Below, piece after piece: positions 27,835 to 36,229 of a DNA stretch of 64,000 bases. The stretch comes from Bog-159 sp035499555 (lineage in GTDB: Bacteria > Acidobacteriota > Terriglobia > Bryobacterales > Bryobacteraceae). The notes beneath the pieces were generated by a model. The model ran no database searches, was not told the origin of the DNA, and worked only from the letters and a program-made list of their open reading frames with translations. The stretch covers positions 24,601 through 88,600 of the forward strand of contig DATJYO010000008.1 in assembly GCA_035499555.1 (NCBI GenBank), written 5' to 3'. How positions within the stretch are numbered: position 1 is the stretch's first letter; every line of letters begins with the position of its first letter. Position numbers and translations under genes: made by a program.

Positions 27835-29039
27835 GGCCGGACCGGGACGATTACGCCGGCCTCGGCCAGGCCGTCCAACTCGGCCGGGTCCAGGCCCAGC
27901 ACCTCGGCCAGCACGGACGCCGTGTGTTCGCCAAGTTCCGGCGCGGCCGAACCGATGCGCGCCGGCGTCCCGGACATCTTGATGGGATTGCCGGTGACGC
28001 GATGCGGACCGGCCGGCCCTTCGATCACCGGGAACATGTCGCGCAGGGCAGTTTGCGGATGCGCGACGACCTCCGCGAAGGTCCTGACCGGGGAACAGGG
28101 GATGCCGGCGGCGTGGAAGCGATCCACCCATTCCTGCATCGGGCGTTCGCGAAAAACGGCACTCAGGATTTCTTCGAGCGCATGCCGGTTCTGGACCCGG
28201 CGCGCATTGGTGGCATAGTCCGCGTCCGCTTCCAGATCGTTGCGTCCGATGACGCGGCAGAAGGCCGACCACAGTTTCTCGCTGCCCACCGCAATCGAAA
28301 AGCTGCGGTCCTGGGCCGCGAAGACTCTATAAGGAACCACGGTCGGAAAGCCGCTGCCGAGCGGACGGGGCACCTTGCCCGACCCCAGAAATGTCATGTA
28401 GTTCGAGCTCATTGCCGAGATCATGCCGTCCAGCATGGACACGTCGATGTATTGACCCTTACCGGTCTGTTCGCGGGCGCGCAGAGCCATGAGGATGCCG
28501 ATCACGGCGAACAATCCGGCGTTGATGTCGGCCACGGCGTAGCCGCCACGGACCTGCTCGCCCTCTTCCGTCCCGGTGATGCTCATGAATCCGCTGGAGC
28601 ATTCCACGATCAGGTCCATGGCGGCTTCATCGCGCGACGGGCCGGCCTGCCCATAACCGGAGATCGAGCAGTAGACCAGGCGGGGATTGCGCCCCGCCGC
28701 GGCCGCATAGCCCAGACCCAGCCGATCCATCGTGCCCGGGCGGAAATTCTCGATCAGCACGTCCATGCGTTCGATCAGGCGCAGGCACAGATCGATGCCG
28801 GCCGGCTGTTTCAGGTCGATGGAAATGCCGTACTTGCCGCGATTCAGTCCGAAGAAAAACGAGGACTGCGGCCCGGCGAAGGGCGGACCCCAGCCGCGGC
28901 CCATGTCGCCGCCCGCGCGATTCTCGAGCTTGTAGACCCGGGCGCCGAAATCGGCCAGCAGCAGGGTGGCGTAAGGGCCGGCCAGGGCGTGCGAGAAATC
29001 CAGGACGCGAATGCCGTCGAGGGCGGCGTGTGCGGGCAT
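27831..29039 (-). CDS. CaiB/BaiF family III CoA-transferase
   Basis: A 402-residue protein with the family opening LDGIRVLDFSHALAGPYATLLLADFGARVYKLEN, the NRGKYGISIDL segment and IENFRPGTMDRLGLGY. The catalytic Asp is Asp142 (AAMDLIVECSSG), which forms the enzyme-bound anhydride in formyl-CoA transferase relatives. It moves CoA between carboxylic acids. With the coupled citrate-type transporter downstream it probably activates an imported acid. Which acid is unknown. A TATCGT hexamer ends 9 nt before the ATG and no ribosome binding site is visible, so the transcript may be near-leaderless. Confidence 0.92.
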   Translation of the reverse strand: MPAHAALDGIRVLDFSHALAGPYATLLLADFGARVYKLENRAGGDMGRGWGPPFAGPQSSFFFGLNRGKYGISIDLKQPAGIDLCLRLIERMDVLIENFRPGTMDRLGLGYAAAAGRNPRLVYCSISGYGQAGPSRDEAAMDLIVECSSGFMSITGTEEGEQVRGGYAVADINAGLFAVIGILMALRAREQTGKGQYIDVSMLDGMISAMSSNYMTFLGSGKVPRPLGSGFPTVVPYRVFAAQDRSFSIAVGSEKLWSAFCRVIGRNDLEADADYATNARRVQNRHALEEILSAVFRERPMQEWVDRFHAAGIPCSPVRTFAEVVAHPQTALRDMFPVIEGPAGPHRVTGNPIKMSGTPARIGSAAPELGEHTASVLAEVLGLDPAELDGLAEAGVIVPVRP

Positions 29040-29128
29040 AGATGCCTACGATACCGGAACCCCGCCCCGCGGCGCAATCGTCGCGCAAGTGTGGAAGTCC
29101 TGGGTTATCCTGTTAGGACTACGCAACG

Positions 29129-29158
29129 GGTGAAAGGCAGGGTCAATTCTCTTTCACC
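29129..29158. promoter_or_regulatory. inverted repeat upstream of the VOC gene
   Basis: GGTGAAAG (29129-29136) and CTTTCACC (29151-29158) form a perfect 8-bp inverted repeat with a 14-nt spacer, ending 32 nt before the VOC start. It could be an operator or a 5'-UTR hairpin. No matching regulator is identified. Confidence 0.4.
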
Positions 29159-29190
29159 GTGATGTTTGTACGGCTTCCGGAGGAAATAGG

Positions 29191-29655
29191 ATGGGAGACA
29201 TTCGAGCTCGAAATCGGTATACCCGTCGTGCGGCGCTGACGCTGGTGGCAGCGGCGATACCCGCGCGAAGCCAACCGCAAAAGACCAACCAGCCCGAAGG
29301 AGGACACATGCCACATCCCGTGGTGCACTTTGAGATCGGATGTCGCGACCGCGCCAAATCGGAGCGATTCTTCGCGGACTTGTTCGACTGGCACATCACA
29401 GCCAATGGCCCGGCGTCGGTGATCGACACGGCCAGCGAGCGCGGCATTGCGGGACACATGACGTCTCTCGGCCACGAGCCGTACCACTACACCATGTTCT
29501 ACGTGGAAGTGGAGGATGTGCAGGCGTACCTGGATAAGGCCGCGGCCCTCGGCGGCAAGATCCTGGTGCCGCCGGTCAAGATTCCGACCGGCACTTTTGC
29601 CTGGTTCTCCGACCCGGACGGCAACGTCATCGGACTCCTCAAGCCCCGGAAGTAG
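29191..29655 (+). CDS. VOC (glyoxalase/bleomycin-resistance) protein with a TAT-like N-terminal extension
   Basis: A 154-residue protein. Residues 40-154 form a VOC fold (VVHFEIGCRDRAKSERFFADLFDW, DPDGNVIGLLKP). The first 39 residues contain a twin-arginine-like signal (YTRRAALTLVAAAIPARS). A strong ribosome binding site (GGAGGAAA) precedes the ATG at 29191, and a second perfect one (AGGAGG) precedes the internal ATG at 29308 (MPHPVVHF). Both exported and cytoplasmic forms may be made. Metal ligands and substrate are uncertain; VOC proteins bind many small molecules. An 8-bp inverted repeat lies upstream at 29129-29158. Confidence 0.85.
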   Translation: MGDIRARNRYTRRAALTLVAAAIPARSQPQKTNQPEGGHMPHPVVHFEIGCRDRAKSERFFADLFDWHITANGPASVIDTASERGIAGHMTSLGHEPYHYTMFYVEVEDVQAYLDKAAALGGKILVPPVKIPTGTFAWFSDPDGNVIGLLKPRK

Positions 29656-29694
29656 CGGATCGGCGGAGCCGGACCGCCCGGCCCGAGAAACTTC

Positions 29695-29724
29695 TTGACT
29701 CGGGCGTCAATACTATTTTACTCT
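29695..29724 (+). promoter_or_regulatory. probable sigma-70 type promoter of the padR-permease operon
   Basis: TTGACT (29695-29700) and TACTCT (29719-29724) are separated by 18 nt. Transcription would start near 29731, leaving about 13 nt of leader that lacks a ribosome binding site. The -10 lies inside the PadR palindrome, so bound repressor would block it. Confidence 0.5.
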
Positions 29725-29744
29725 AGGCATAGAGCAAAATAATA
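29711..29744. promoter_or_regulatory. near-perfect 15-bp palindrome, predicted PadR operator
   Basis: TACTATTTTACTCTA (29711-29725) and TAGAGCAAAATAATA (29730-29744) are inverted repeats with 13 of 15 positions matching and a 4-nt centre (GGCA). The element is strikingly AT-rich for this genome, covers the -10 region and ends on the A of the padR start codon. This is the classic layout for autoregulation by a PadR dimer. Confidence 0.75.
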
Positions 29745-30076
29745 TGGAGTCCCGCGACCTGTTTCCCGGCGCCCTGGAGATGATGATCCTGGAGAGTTTG
29801 CGCCGCGCGCCGCTGCACGGCTATGCCCTGGCGCAGCTCATCAAGCAGTCCTCCGACGACCTGCTGCAGGTGGAAGAAGGATCCCTCTACCCGGCGCTGC
29901 AACGCATGTTGAAGGCGGGATGGGTGTCGGCGGAATGGGGCGTCTCGGCGCGCAACCGCCGCGTGCGCATCTACCGCATCACTTCCGCCGGACGCAAACA
30001 ACTGGCCCGGGAAGTGTCCAGCTTCCAGCGCATGCTGGAGGGCATCGCCCGTGTCATGCGGCCGAGGGAATCGTGA
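29744..30076 (+). CDS. PadR family transcriptional regulator (permease-linked)
   Basis: A 110-residue winged-helix repressor: LFPGALEMMILESLRRAPLHGYALAQLIKQSSDDLLQVEEGSLYPALQRMLKAGWV is the PadR domain with its helix-turn-helix and the conserved GSLYPAL. The C-terminal helix (QLAREVSSFQRMLEGIARVM) is the dimerisation helix. Its TGA overlaps the GTG start of the ADOP permease (GTGA). Acidobacterial permeases of this type regularly carry such a PadR partner. It is expected to repress its own operon through the palindrome immediately upstream and release upon binding a drug-like or envelope-stress ligand. Confidence 0.92.
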   Translation: MESRDLFPGALEMMILESLRRAPLHGYALAQLIKQSSDDLLQVEEGSLYPALQRMLKAGWVSAEWGVSARNRRVRIYRITSAGRKQLAREVSSFQRMLEGIARVMRPRES

Positions 30077-32709
30077 GGGCCCGCCGCCTGCGCCGCGAAC
30101 TGGCGGCGGAGATCGAAGCGCACATCGCCGAGCGCACAGAAGAACTCATGGAGAACGGTGTGCCCGAAAACGAAGCGCGCCAGCAGGCCCGGCGCGAATT
30201 TGGCAACCCTACGCGGATCGCGGAAGCTGGCGGCGAAGTCTGGGGTTGGACGTGGCTGGAACGTATTGCCAAGGATCTGCGCTACGGGGCGCGGGCACTG
30301 CGCGCGAGTCCGCTGTTTACGCTGGCCGTGGTACTGTCGCTGGCGCTGGGCATGGGCGCCAATACCGCCATCTTCACTCTGCTTTACGCGTCGCTGTGGA
30401 GACCGCTGCCGGTCCCGGCGCCGCAGCAGGTTTATCAACTGTGGCGGCACGCCGACAGCGGGCCCTGGATCGGAGATTTCGGCGACTCCTACGTGCTGTT
30501 TCGACGGCTCGGCCAGGCGGGCCGCGGCGCCGGCGATGTGTTTGCCGCCAGCGGCTTCGCCGCGCGGAAATTTGGTGTAGGCGGTGCCGCGAACGAACGC
30601 ATCACGGGCGCGGCCGTATCGGCCAACTTCTTCACGGTGCTGGGCGTCAATCCCATGCGCGGACGCCTGTTCGAACCGCAGGACGATAACGTGCTCGGAG
30701 GCAGCCGCGTGGCCGTTTTGAGTCACGCGTTCTGGACGCGGCGCTTTCAGGCGGATTCTTCCATCCTGGGCAAGACCATTCTCTACGACGAGACGCCTTA
30801 CACGGTCGTCGGAGTGGCGCAGCCCGGATTCACGGGCATTGAAGCGGAAGCTTCCGTGGACGTGTGGGTGCCGGTGACCAGTTCCGTGGATAAGGGATGG
30901 CTCACCTCACCGGACGTCAATTGGCTGCGGGTTCTGGTGCGGCTCCATCCCGGCGTGTCGCCGGCCGGCGCGCAGGCGCTCTTCGAGAACATATTCCGCC
31001 GGCACGTCGCGGATCGGTTGCTGCCGGGCGCCGCGCCGTACTGGAAGACGGTGCTGGAGGCGGAACATATCACGCTGCGCGCGGCCGGCGCGGGCCTGGC
31101 CACCACCGGTCACAAGTACCAGAAGCCCCTGCTGCTGGTCATGGCCCTGGTAGCTATCGTGCTCCTGATCGCGTGCGCCAACGTGACCAATCTCATTCTG
31201 GCTCGCAACCACGCCCGGCAGCATGAGATCGAGATCCGCCGCGCCTTGGGCGCCAGCCGCTGGCGCATCGCCGGGCAATTGTTCAGTGAAAGCCTGCTGT
31301 TGGCGGCGGCTGGTGCGGCCGGCGGGCTCGCCATGGCCGCCTGGGGCACGCGCCTGCTGATTTCGTTCCTGCCCAGGCAGGAAGTGCCGCTGGCATTCGA
31401 TCTGCGGCCGGGCCTGGCTGTGCTGGGCTTCACCGCGGCCATCGCCCTGGCCACCGCTGTGCTGGTCGGACTGTTGCCGGCCTGGCGCGCGGGCGCGGAT
31501 CGCACATGGCGCGCGGCGCGGCGTATCGCTCAAACTTCCTTCAGCGGCCGGCTGCTGGCGGCCGGCCAACTCGCGCTGGCGCTCCTTTTGCTGATCGGCG
31601 CCGGACTCTTCGCCGCCACGCTCCGTAATCTGAAAAACGCCGATCTGGGCTTCCGTCCCGACCACGTGATCACGTTCTCTCTGGCGTTTCCGAAGGCGAC
31701 GGAGGAGCCGCACATGCGCCAGGTCTACGATGGGCTCAAGGCGCGACTCGCACTGCATCCGGGCGTGATGGTAACCGGCTACGCCTGGCCCGGCATCTAT
31801 GGACGCGGGGGCTGGTCCGGCGGGATCCGGATCGAAGGGCGTTCCCCGCAGCCCGGCGAAGATAACGAGGTGGGGATGATCGCGGCCAGTGCGGGCTTCT
31901 TCCAGGCGATCGGGTTGCCCCTGGTGCGCGGCCGTTACCTGGATGCGCGGGACCAGGACGACAAGCCGCCGGTGGTGGTGGTCAACGAGAGCCTAGCCCG
32001 CTACTTCTTTGGCGGCGGTCCGGTCCTGGGGCGCCACATAATGCTGGCCCGGTTTCCGAAGACCCCGCGGGAGATTGTGGGTGTAGTGCGCGACGCCCGG
32101 CACTACGGCGTGCGGGACCCCGTCATGCGCATGGTCTATCTGCCCGCCTGGAGGGTGGAGGCCGGGAGCTTTTACGTCCGCATGCAATCCGGCGCGATCT
32201 TGTCCAACGATAGCATTCGCGCGGAAGCCGCCGCGCTGGACAAGTCCGCGCAGCTCGAAGACGTCGCGCCGCTGGAGACGTCCGTCGACGACGTGATCTC
32301 CCAGGAGCGCCTGACGGCGACTCTCTCGGCCGCGTTCGGCATATTGGCGTTGCTGCTGGCCGCGGTTGGACTGTACGGCGTGGTGGCCTATAGCGTCTCG
32401 CGGCGGACCAACGAATTCGGCATCCGCATGGCGCTGGGCGCGCAGCGCGCGGACGTGCAAAAGCTGGTCCTGCGGCAGACCATCGTGCCCGTCGGGGCGG
32501 GTCTCGCCGCCGGTCTGGCCGCCGCGGCGAGCCTGACGCGTTTCCTCTCGACGATCATCGCGGGCATGCTGTACGGTGTAAGTCCGGAAGATACGGTCGT
32601 GTTCGCCGGTGCGGCACTGTTGCTCGCCGCCATCGCCCTGTTGGCGGGGCTGCTGCCGGCGCGGCGCGCCGCCCGCATCGATCCCATGTCCGCTTTGCGA
32701 TATGAGTGA
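30073..32709 (+). CDS. ADOP-type two-domain ABC transporter permease (MacB/FtsX family)
   Basis: An 878-residue membrane protein starting at GTG 30073. A short cytoplasmic N-terminal helical domain (ELAAEIEAHIAERTEELMENGVPENEARQQARREFGN) characteristic of acidobacterial duplicated orphan permeases precedes the first MacB periplasmic core domain. That core lies between the first helix (LFTLAVVLSLALGMGANTAIF) and an FtsX bundle near 355-475. The second core and bundle follow (to residue 878, ending RRAARIDPMSALRYE). No ATPase is encoded here; the permease presumably uses an ATPase from elsewhere or acts as a sensor. It is regulated by the coupled PadR protein. Confidence 0.93.
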   Translation: MRARRLRRELAAEIEAHIAERTEELMENGVPENEARQQARREFGNPTRIAEAGGEVWGWTWLERIAKDLRYGARALRASPLFTLAVVLSLALGMGANTAIFTLLYASLWRPLPVPAPQQVYQLWRHADSGPWIGDFGDSYVLFRRLGQAGRGAGDVFAASGFAARKFGVGGAANERITGAAVSANFFTVLGVNPMRGRLFEPQDDNVLGGSRVAVLSHAFWTRRFQADSSILGKTILYDETPYTVVGVAQPGFTGIEAEASVDVWVPVTSSVDKGWLTSPDVNWLRVLVRLHPGVSPAGAQALFENIFRRHVADRLLPGAAPYWKTVLEAEHITLRAAGAGLATTGHKYQKPLLLVMALVAIVLLIACANVTNLILARNHARQHEIEIRRALGASRWRIAGQLFSESLLLAAAGAAGGLAMAAWGTRLLISFLPRQEVPLAFDLRPGLAVLGFTAAIALATAVLVGLLPAWRAGADRTWRAARRIAQTSFSGRLLAAGQLALALLLLIGAGLFAATLRNLKNADLGFRPDHVITFSLAFPKATEEPHMRQVYDGLKARLALHPGVMVTGYAWPGIYGRGGWSGGIRIEGRSPQPGEDNEVGMIAASAGFFQAIGLPLVRGRYLDARDQDDKPPVVVVNESLARYFFGGGPVLGRHIMLARFPKTPREIVGVVRDARHYGVRDPVMRMVYLPAWRVEAGSFYVRMQSGAILSNDSIRAEAAALDKSAQLEDVAPLETSVDDVISQERLTATLSAAFGILALLLAAVGLYGVVAYSVSRRTNEFGIRMALGAQRADVQKLVLRQTIVPVGAGLAAGLAAAASLTRFLSTIIAGMLYGVSPEDTVVFAGAALLLAAIALLAGLLPARRAARIDPMSALRYE

Positions 32710-32714
32710 TCGCC

Positions 32715-34898
32715 TTACCGGATCCGAAACAGCACCACGGGACCGAGCGAAGCCACGGCCTCCACGCCCCAATCGGCGGGGTGCGCGGCCATCGCGGCCC
32801 CTATCTGTCCGTTGCCTTCGTCTTTGCTGCTGGACGTCAGGATGTAACGGTAACCGGCGCGGCGCACCGCCCGCGTGGCGCCCATGCGCACATCGCCCAC
32901 CGATCGCGGAGTGGCGATCGGGTTGTGGGCCAGCCAGCGCCACTTCCCGGCCTCGCGGCCGTAGAAGTCGAACGGCAGATGCAGCATGGGATCGGGTGTC
33001 ATCATTACCGCCCCGCTGAGCATCTGCGGCGCGGCAAAATCCACCTCCACGTACATGCCCGCGCGGATCGGCTCCCAGGTGCGCCAGCGGGTCGCCTGGT
33101 TCTCATCGAAGGCCAGCGGCAGGTCCCAGACATTCGGCCAGGCGCGCAATTGCCAGTCCGCGCGATTGAAGATCTGATCGTCGCCGGAGAAAAGCTGAAT
33201 CTCGTGAATCAACCACTCCGCCGGAGCCGCTTGCGGCAAGCGAATGCGTAGGCCTTCCAGGGGACGCGGCGTCCAATGCGCCGTCACGTTGTAGATCAGA
33301 TCGTGCGGCGCCATGGCCACGCGCAACGCATCGTTCAAATCGTCGGCCGTTGCCGAATGCCAGAAGCCGAGCATCTCGCGGTCTGTGTAAGCGCTGGGGA
33401 CGGACATGAGAGAGAAGATGCGCTCGCCCGCCGCGGTGTGATCCTGGACCATGCGCGCGATGCGATACTCGCCCTGCAAGCTGGACAGATAGTCGGCCTC
33501 CGGCTGGATGCGTAGCGCGGCGCGCCACGGAAAACGCTCCAGCCGCCAGGTGTACGCCGGATGGTACAGCCCGAATACCGGTGGCCAGCACGCAATGGCT
33601 TGCACCGCGATGGCCGCCAGTTGCGCGCGCCGCGGCAGCGCCATGGCCAGGGCCAGCGCCAGAAACGGAAGCGACGGCATCAGAAAACGGCCGCCGGTGT
33701 TCCAGAACCACGGCAGCCCCAGCAGCACGGCGGCGAGCCAGCATAGCCGCCCTACTGGTTTTCGCAGCGCGAGCAATCCGACCGGCAGGGAAAAGAACGC
33801 TACGCCCATAATGCCTTGAAACGCCCCTCCCAGGACCATCTCGTAAGGCACCCGCCAGGGCGGCACGCCGCGCCACGAACTCAACGACCGGGCCAGATCG
33901 AGCTCCATCGCCGGATGAAAATACTCGTTAGGGAACAGCCGGTTGAACAGCGGCGCCAGCGGATTGCCGGTCATGACTCCGGCCCGCAAGATCCAGGGCG
34001 CGATCATCACCAGCGCTCCGGCCGCCACCAGGGCCAGTGTCTTGACCCGCAGCCGCCGTTCCATCAGCGCCACGAAGCCGAGCGCCAGGATCGATACCAG
34101 GCCGCCCGGCAGCTTGATCGCGTAACAAAACCCCGCCGTGATTCCGGCGGGAACCAGGTAGCGCGCGTCGCGCGTGTCGCGCCACACCAGCAGCAGATAG
34201 AACGTCGCCAGCACGAAGAAGACCGCTCCAGCGTCGGTGTATGCGGACGTGCCGGTAACCCCCGCCATCGGCGCGCAGAAATAGAGAACGGCAGCCGCCA
34301 GGCCCGCCGCATCCGGAAGCTGAAGCCGGCGCGCGATGGAGAGGATCAGCGGCACGCTGGCCAGCAGAAAGGCGCAATGCACCAGCTTGGCCGCCGAATG
34401 TTGTCCGAACGCGAATGCCGGCACGAACAGCATTTCCAATCCCTGGGGCACCATCTCATAGAAACCCACGCGATCGGGGAAGCCGCCCAGCCGGACATAC
34501 TCCGCGGTGAGACCCAAATGGTAGGCGACCGCGTCCGGCTCCACTTCCGGCGCCAGCGCGTTGATCAGGTACAGCAAGGCGTAGCAGGCCAGCGCCGCGC
34601 CCGCCACATAGAGCGTGACGCGGTCGGCTGGCGCCTTCACCGGATCGGCCAGCCCGGGCGCGCGGTATCGGCGCCACAGAAGCAGGCCCAAGCAGGCCGC
34701 CGCCAGCGCCGCGAAGCTGATACGGTTTCCTGCGCCGGCCACCAGCAGCAGGAAGACGATCAGGCTTTCCGCCGCGGCGCCCACAGCCAGGACGATTGTC
34801 GCCGGAACCGGCAGTCGCGGGAGGCAGATACTGCCAAGCATCCAAGCCAGCGCCAGTGTGAAAACCGCCCCGAAGAGGATGGATGGCAAAGCCAGCAA
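32715..34898 (-). CDS. large polytopic membrane protein, GT-C glycosyltransferase-like (ArnT/PMT type)
   Basis: A 727-residue protein with about 12 hydrophobic segments in the first 440 residues and a soluble C-terminal domain. EVEPDAVAYHLGLTAEYVRLGGF is an acidic first-loop motif as in GT-C fold lipid-linked sugar transferases, and AYTDAGAVFFVLATFYLLL is a further typical helix. It probably transfers a sugar from a lipid carrier at the outer face of the membrane; donor and acceptor are unknown. The start is TTG at 34898, with TACAAT ending 7 nt upstream, suggesting a leaderless transcript. It is convergent with the ADOP operon, 5 nt between stops. Confidence 0.8.
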   Translation of the reverse strand: MLALPSILFGAVFTLALAWMLGSICLPRLPVPATIVLAVGAAAESLIVFLLLVAGAGNRISFAALAAACLGLLLWRRYRAPGLADPVKAPADRVTLYVAGAALACYALLYLINALAPEVEPDAVAYHLGLTAEYVRLGGFPDRVGFYEMVPQGLEMLFVPAFAFGQHSAAKLVHCAFLLASVPLILSIARRLQLPDAAGLAAAVLYFCAPMAGVTGTSAYTDAGAVFFVLATFYLLLVWRDTRDARYLVPAGITAGFCYAIKLPGGLVSILALGFVALMERRLRVKTLALVAAGALVMIAPWILRAGVMTGNPLAPLFNRLFPNEYFHPAMELDLARSLSSWRGVPPWRVPYEMVLGGAFQGIMGVAFFSLPVGLLALRKPVGRLCWLAAVLLGLPWFWNTGGRFLMPSLPFLALALAMALPRRAQLAAIAVQAIACWPPVFGLYHPAYTWRLERFPWRAALRIQPEADYLSSLQGEYRIARMVQDHTAAGERIFSLMSVPSAYTDREMLGFWHSATADDLNDALRVAMAPHDLIYNVTAHWTPRPLEGLRIRLPQAAPAEWLIHEIQLFSGDDQIFNRADWQLRAWPNVWDLPLAFDENQATRWRTWEPIRAGMYVEVDFAAPQMLSGAVMMTPDPMLHLPFDFYGREAGKWRWLAHNPIATPRSVGDVRMGATRAVRRAGYRYILTSSSKDEGNGQIGAAMAAHPADWGVEAVASLGPVVLFRIR

Positions 34899-34904
34899 AC
34901 GAAC

Positions 34905-34910
34905 ATTGTA
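34905..34910 (-). promoter_or_regulatory. putative -10 of a leaderless GT-C gene transcript
   Basis: TACAAT (5 of 6 to consensus) on the minus strand ends exactly 7 nt before the TTG at 34898. No strong -35 is visible. The inverted repeat GTAAAC/GTTTAC overlaps its upstream side. Confidence 0.45.
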
Positions 34911-34928
34911 AACGGCTGGCTCGTTTAC
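34908..34928. promoter_or_regulatory. short inverted repeat between divergent genes
   Basis: GTAAAC (34908-34913) and GTTTAC (34923-34928) with a 9-nt spacer lie between the divergent GT-C and small-protein genes. It overlaps the predicted -10 of the former and could be a shared operator. Confidence 0.35.
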
Positions 34929-34956
34929 GTGCTTTACTGAAGGCAGGGAGGTCGCT

Positions 34957-35142
34957 ATGACGCCCAGGAAAGCAGCACTGCCCGAGAGCGATCTGCATGC
35001 CGCCGAGCGGTACCTGGAATCGCTGCTCGATTCCGACGAACCCCTCGCGCCCGGCGAAATCGAAGAGATTCAGGAAAGCATCGAAGCCATCCGGCGCGGC
35101 GAGATGACGGTCACGGATTTCGAGCGCAAACACGGCAAATAG
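34957..35142 (+). CDS. small acidic protein, antitoxin-like, function unknown
   Basis: A 61-residue protein (MTPRKAALPESDLHAAERY ... EMTVTDFERKHGK), acidic and helical, with the size and spacing of small antitoxin or adaptor proteins (ESIEAIRRGEMTVTDFE resembles Phd/RHH antitoxin tails). A strong ribosome binding site (GGGAGG) precedes the ATG. No toxin follows: the next gene is an SPFH protein 92 nt away. It may be a solitary antitoxin or an unrelated small regulator. Confidence 0.6.
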   Translation: MTPRKAALPESDLHAAERYLESLLDSDEPLAPGEIEEIQESIEAIRRGEMTVTDFERKHGK

Positions 35143-35234
35143 ACTCTCGGGCGGTCCGTAGCGCGAATTCGTATAACGGTAGTTAACCTCGCCTCCATGG
35201 GTGGATTTCCAGGACTATGGGAGAAGGAGCCAGC

Positions 35235-36221
35235 ATGAGCTTACGCAGTTTCCTGGAACAGCAGTTCATCGACGTCATTCAATGGACTGAATCGGATACG
35301 GGGGTTTTGGCCTATCGGTTTCCGATGTCCAACATGGAGATTCAGAGCGGCGCGCAGTTGACCGTGCGCGAATCGCAAATGGCCGTATTCGTCAACGAAG
35401 GCCGCATCGCGGATGTTTTCAAGCCTGGTCTCTACACCCTCACCACGCGTACGCTGCCGTTGTTGACCGACCTGAAGAACTGGGACAAGGAATTTCAGTC
35501 GCCATTCAAGAGCGATGTCTATTTCTTCTCGACGCGCCTGCAAATCGATCAGAAGTGGGGCACGCCGACTCCCATTTCCATTCGCGACAAGGAATTCGGC
35601 GCGGTTCGCGTGCGGGCCTACGGCATTTATTCCTATCGCATCGCTGATCCACGCGTATTCTTCACCAATATCAGCGCGACGCAGGATATCTACGCGGTCG
35701 AGGAGTTGGAAGGCCAGTTGCGCAACACCATCGTGGCCAAGCTGACCGAAGGGATCGCGCCGGTGGAAGTGCCATTTCTGGACATGGCCGCCAATCTGGG
35801 TGAATTGACCAAGCACGCCGCGACGCTGATCGAGCCGGCTTTTACCGCGCTGGGACTGGCGCTGGTGTCGTTCGTGATCGAGAACCTCTCGCTTCCCGAG
35901 GAGCTGCAAAAGTTCCTGGATCAGCGCATCAGTATGAACATGGTGGGCGACGTGCAGCGTTACACGCAATTCTCGGCGGCGCAGGCCATTCCGGCCGCGG
36001 CCGCCAATCCGGGCGGCGGCGCTGGCATGGGCGTCGGTTTGGGCGCCGGTATCGCCATGGGACAGACTCTGGTGAACGCCGTCACCAGCCATCCGGCCGC
36101 CGCGCCGGGTCCTGCGGCTCCCCCTGCCGCCGAGGCCAAATTCTGCATGGAATGCGGCAAGCAGATTCCCCGATCCGCCCGGTTCTGCCCGGAGTGCGGC
36201 AAGCCGCAGCCGCAGGCCTGA
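35235..36221 (+). CDS. SPFH-domain protein with C-terminal zinc ribbon (YdjI/virion-core-like)
   Basis: A 328-residue protein, start at ATG 35235 (MSLRSFLEQQFIDVIQW) after a GAAGGAG ribosome binding site, preferred over the longer form at 35217. The SPFH/Band-7-like region covers about 25-235 (ESQMAVFVNEGRIADVFKPGLYTLTTRTLPLL; VRAYGIYSYRIADPRVFFTNI). A low-complexity Gly/Ala linker follows (about 255-300), then a four-cysteine zinc ribbon (FCMECGKQ, FCPECGKP). This matches COG4260, membrane-associated scaffolds similar to B. subtilis YdjI, implicated in envelope stress. The next gene encodes a second zinc-ribbon protein 8 nt later. Confidence 0.88.
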   Translation: MSLRSFLEQQFIDVIQWTESDTGVLAYRFPMSNMEIQSGAQLTVRESQMAVFVNEGRIADVFKPGLYTLTTRTLPLLTDLKNWDKEFQSPFKSDVYFFSTRLQIDQKWGTPTPISIRDKEFGAVRVRAYGIYSYRIADPRVFFTNISATQDIYAVEELEGQLRNTIVAKLTEGIAPVEVPFLDMAANLGELTKHAATLIEPAFTALGLALVSFVIENLSLPEELQKFLDQRISMNMVGDVQRYTQFSAAQAIPAAAANPGGGAGMGVGLGAGIAMGQTLVNAVTSHPAAAPGPAAPPAAEAKFCMECGKQIPRSARFCPECGKPQPQA

Positions 36222-36229
36222 AGAACACT

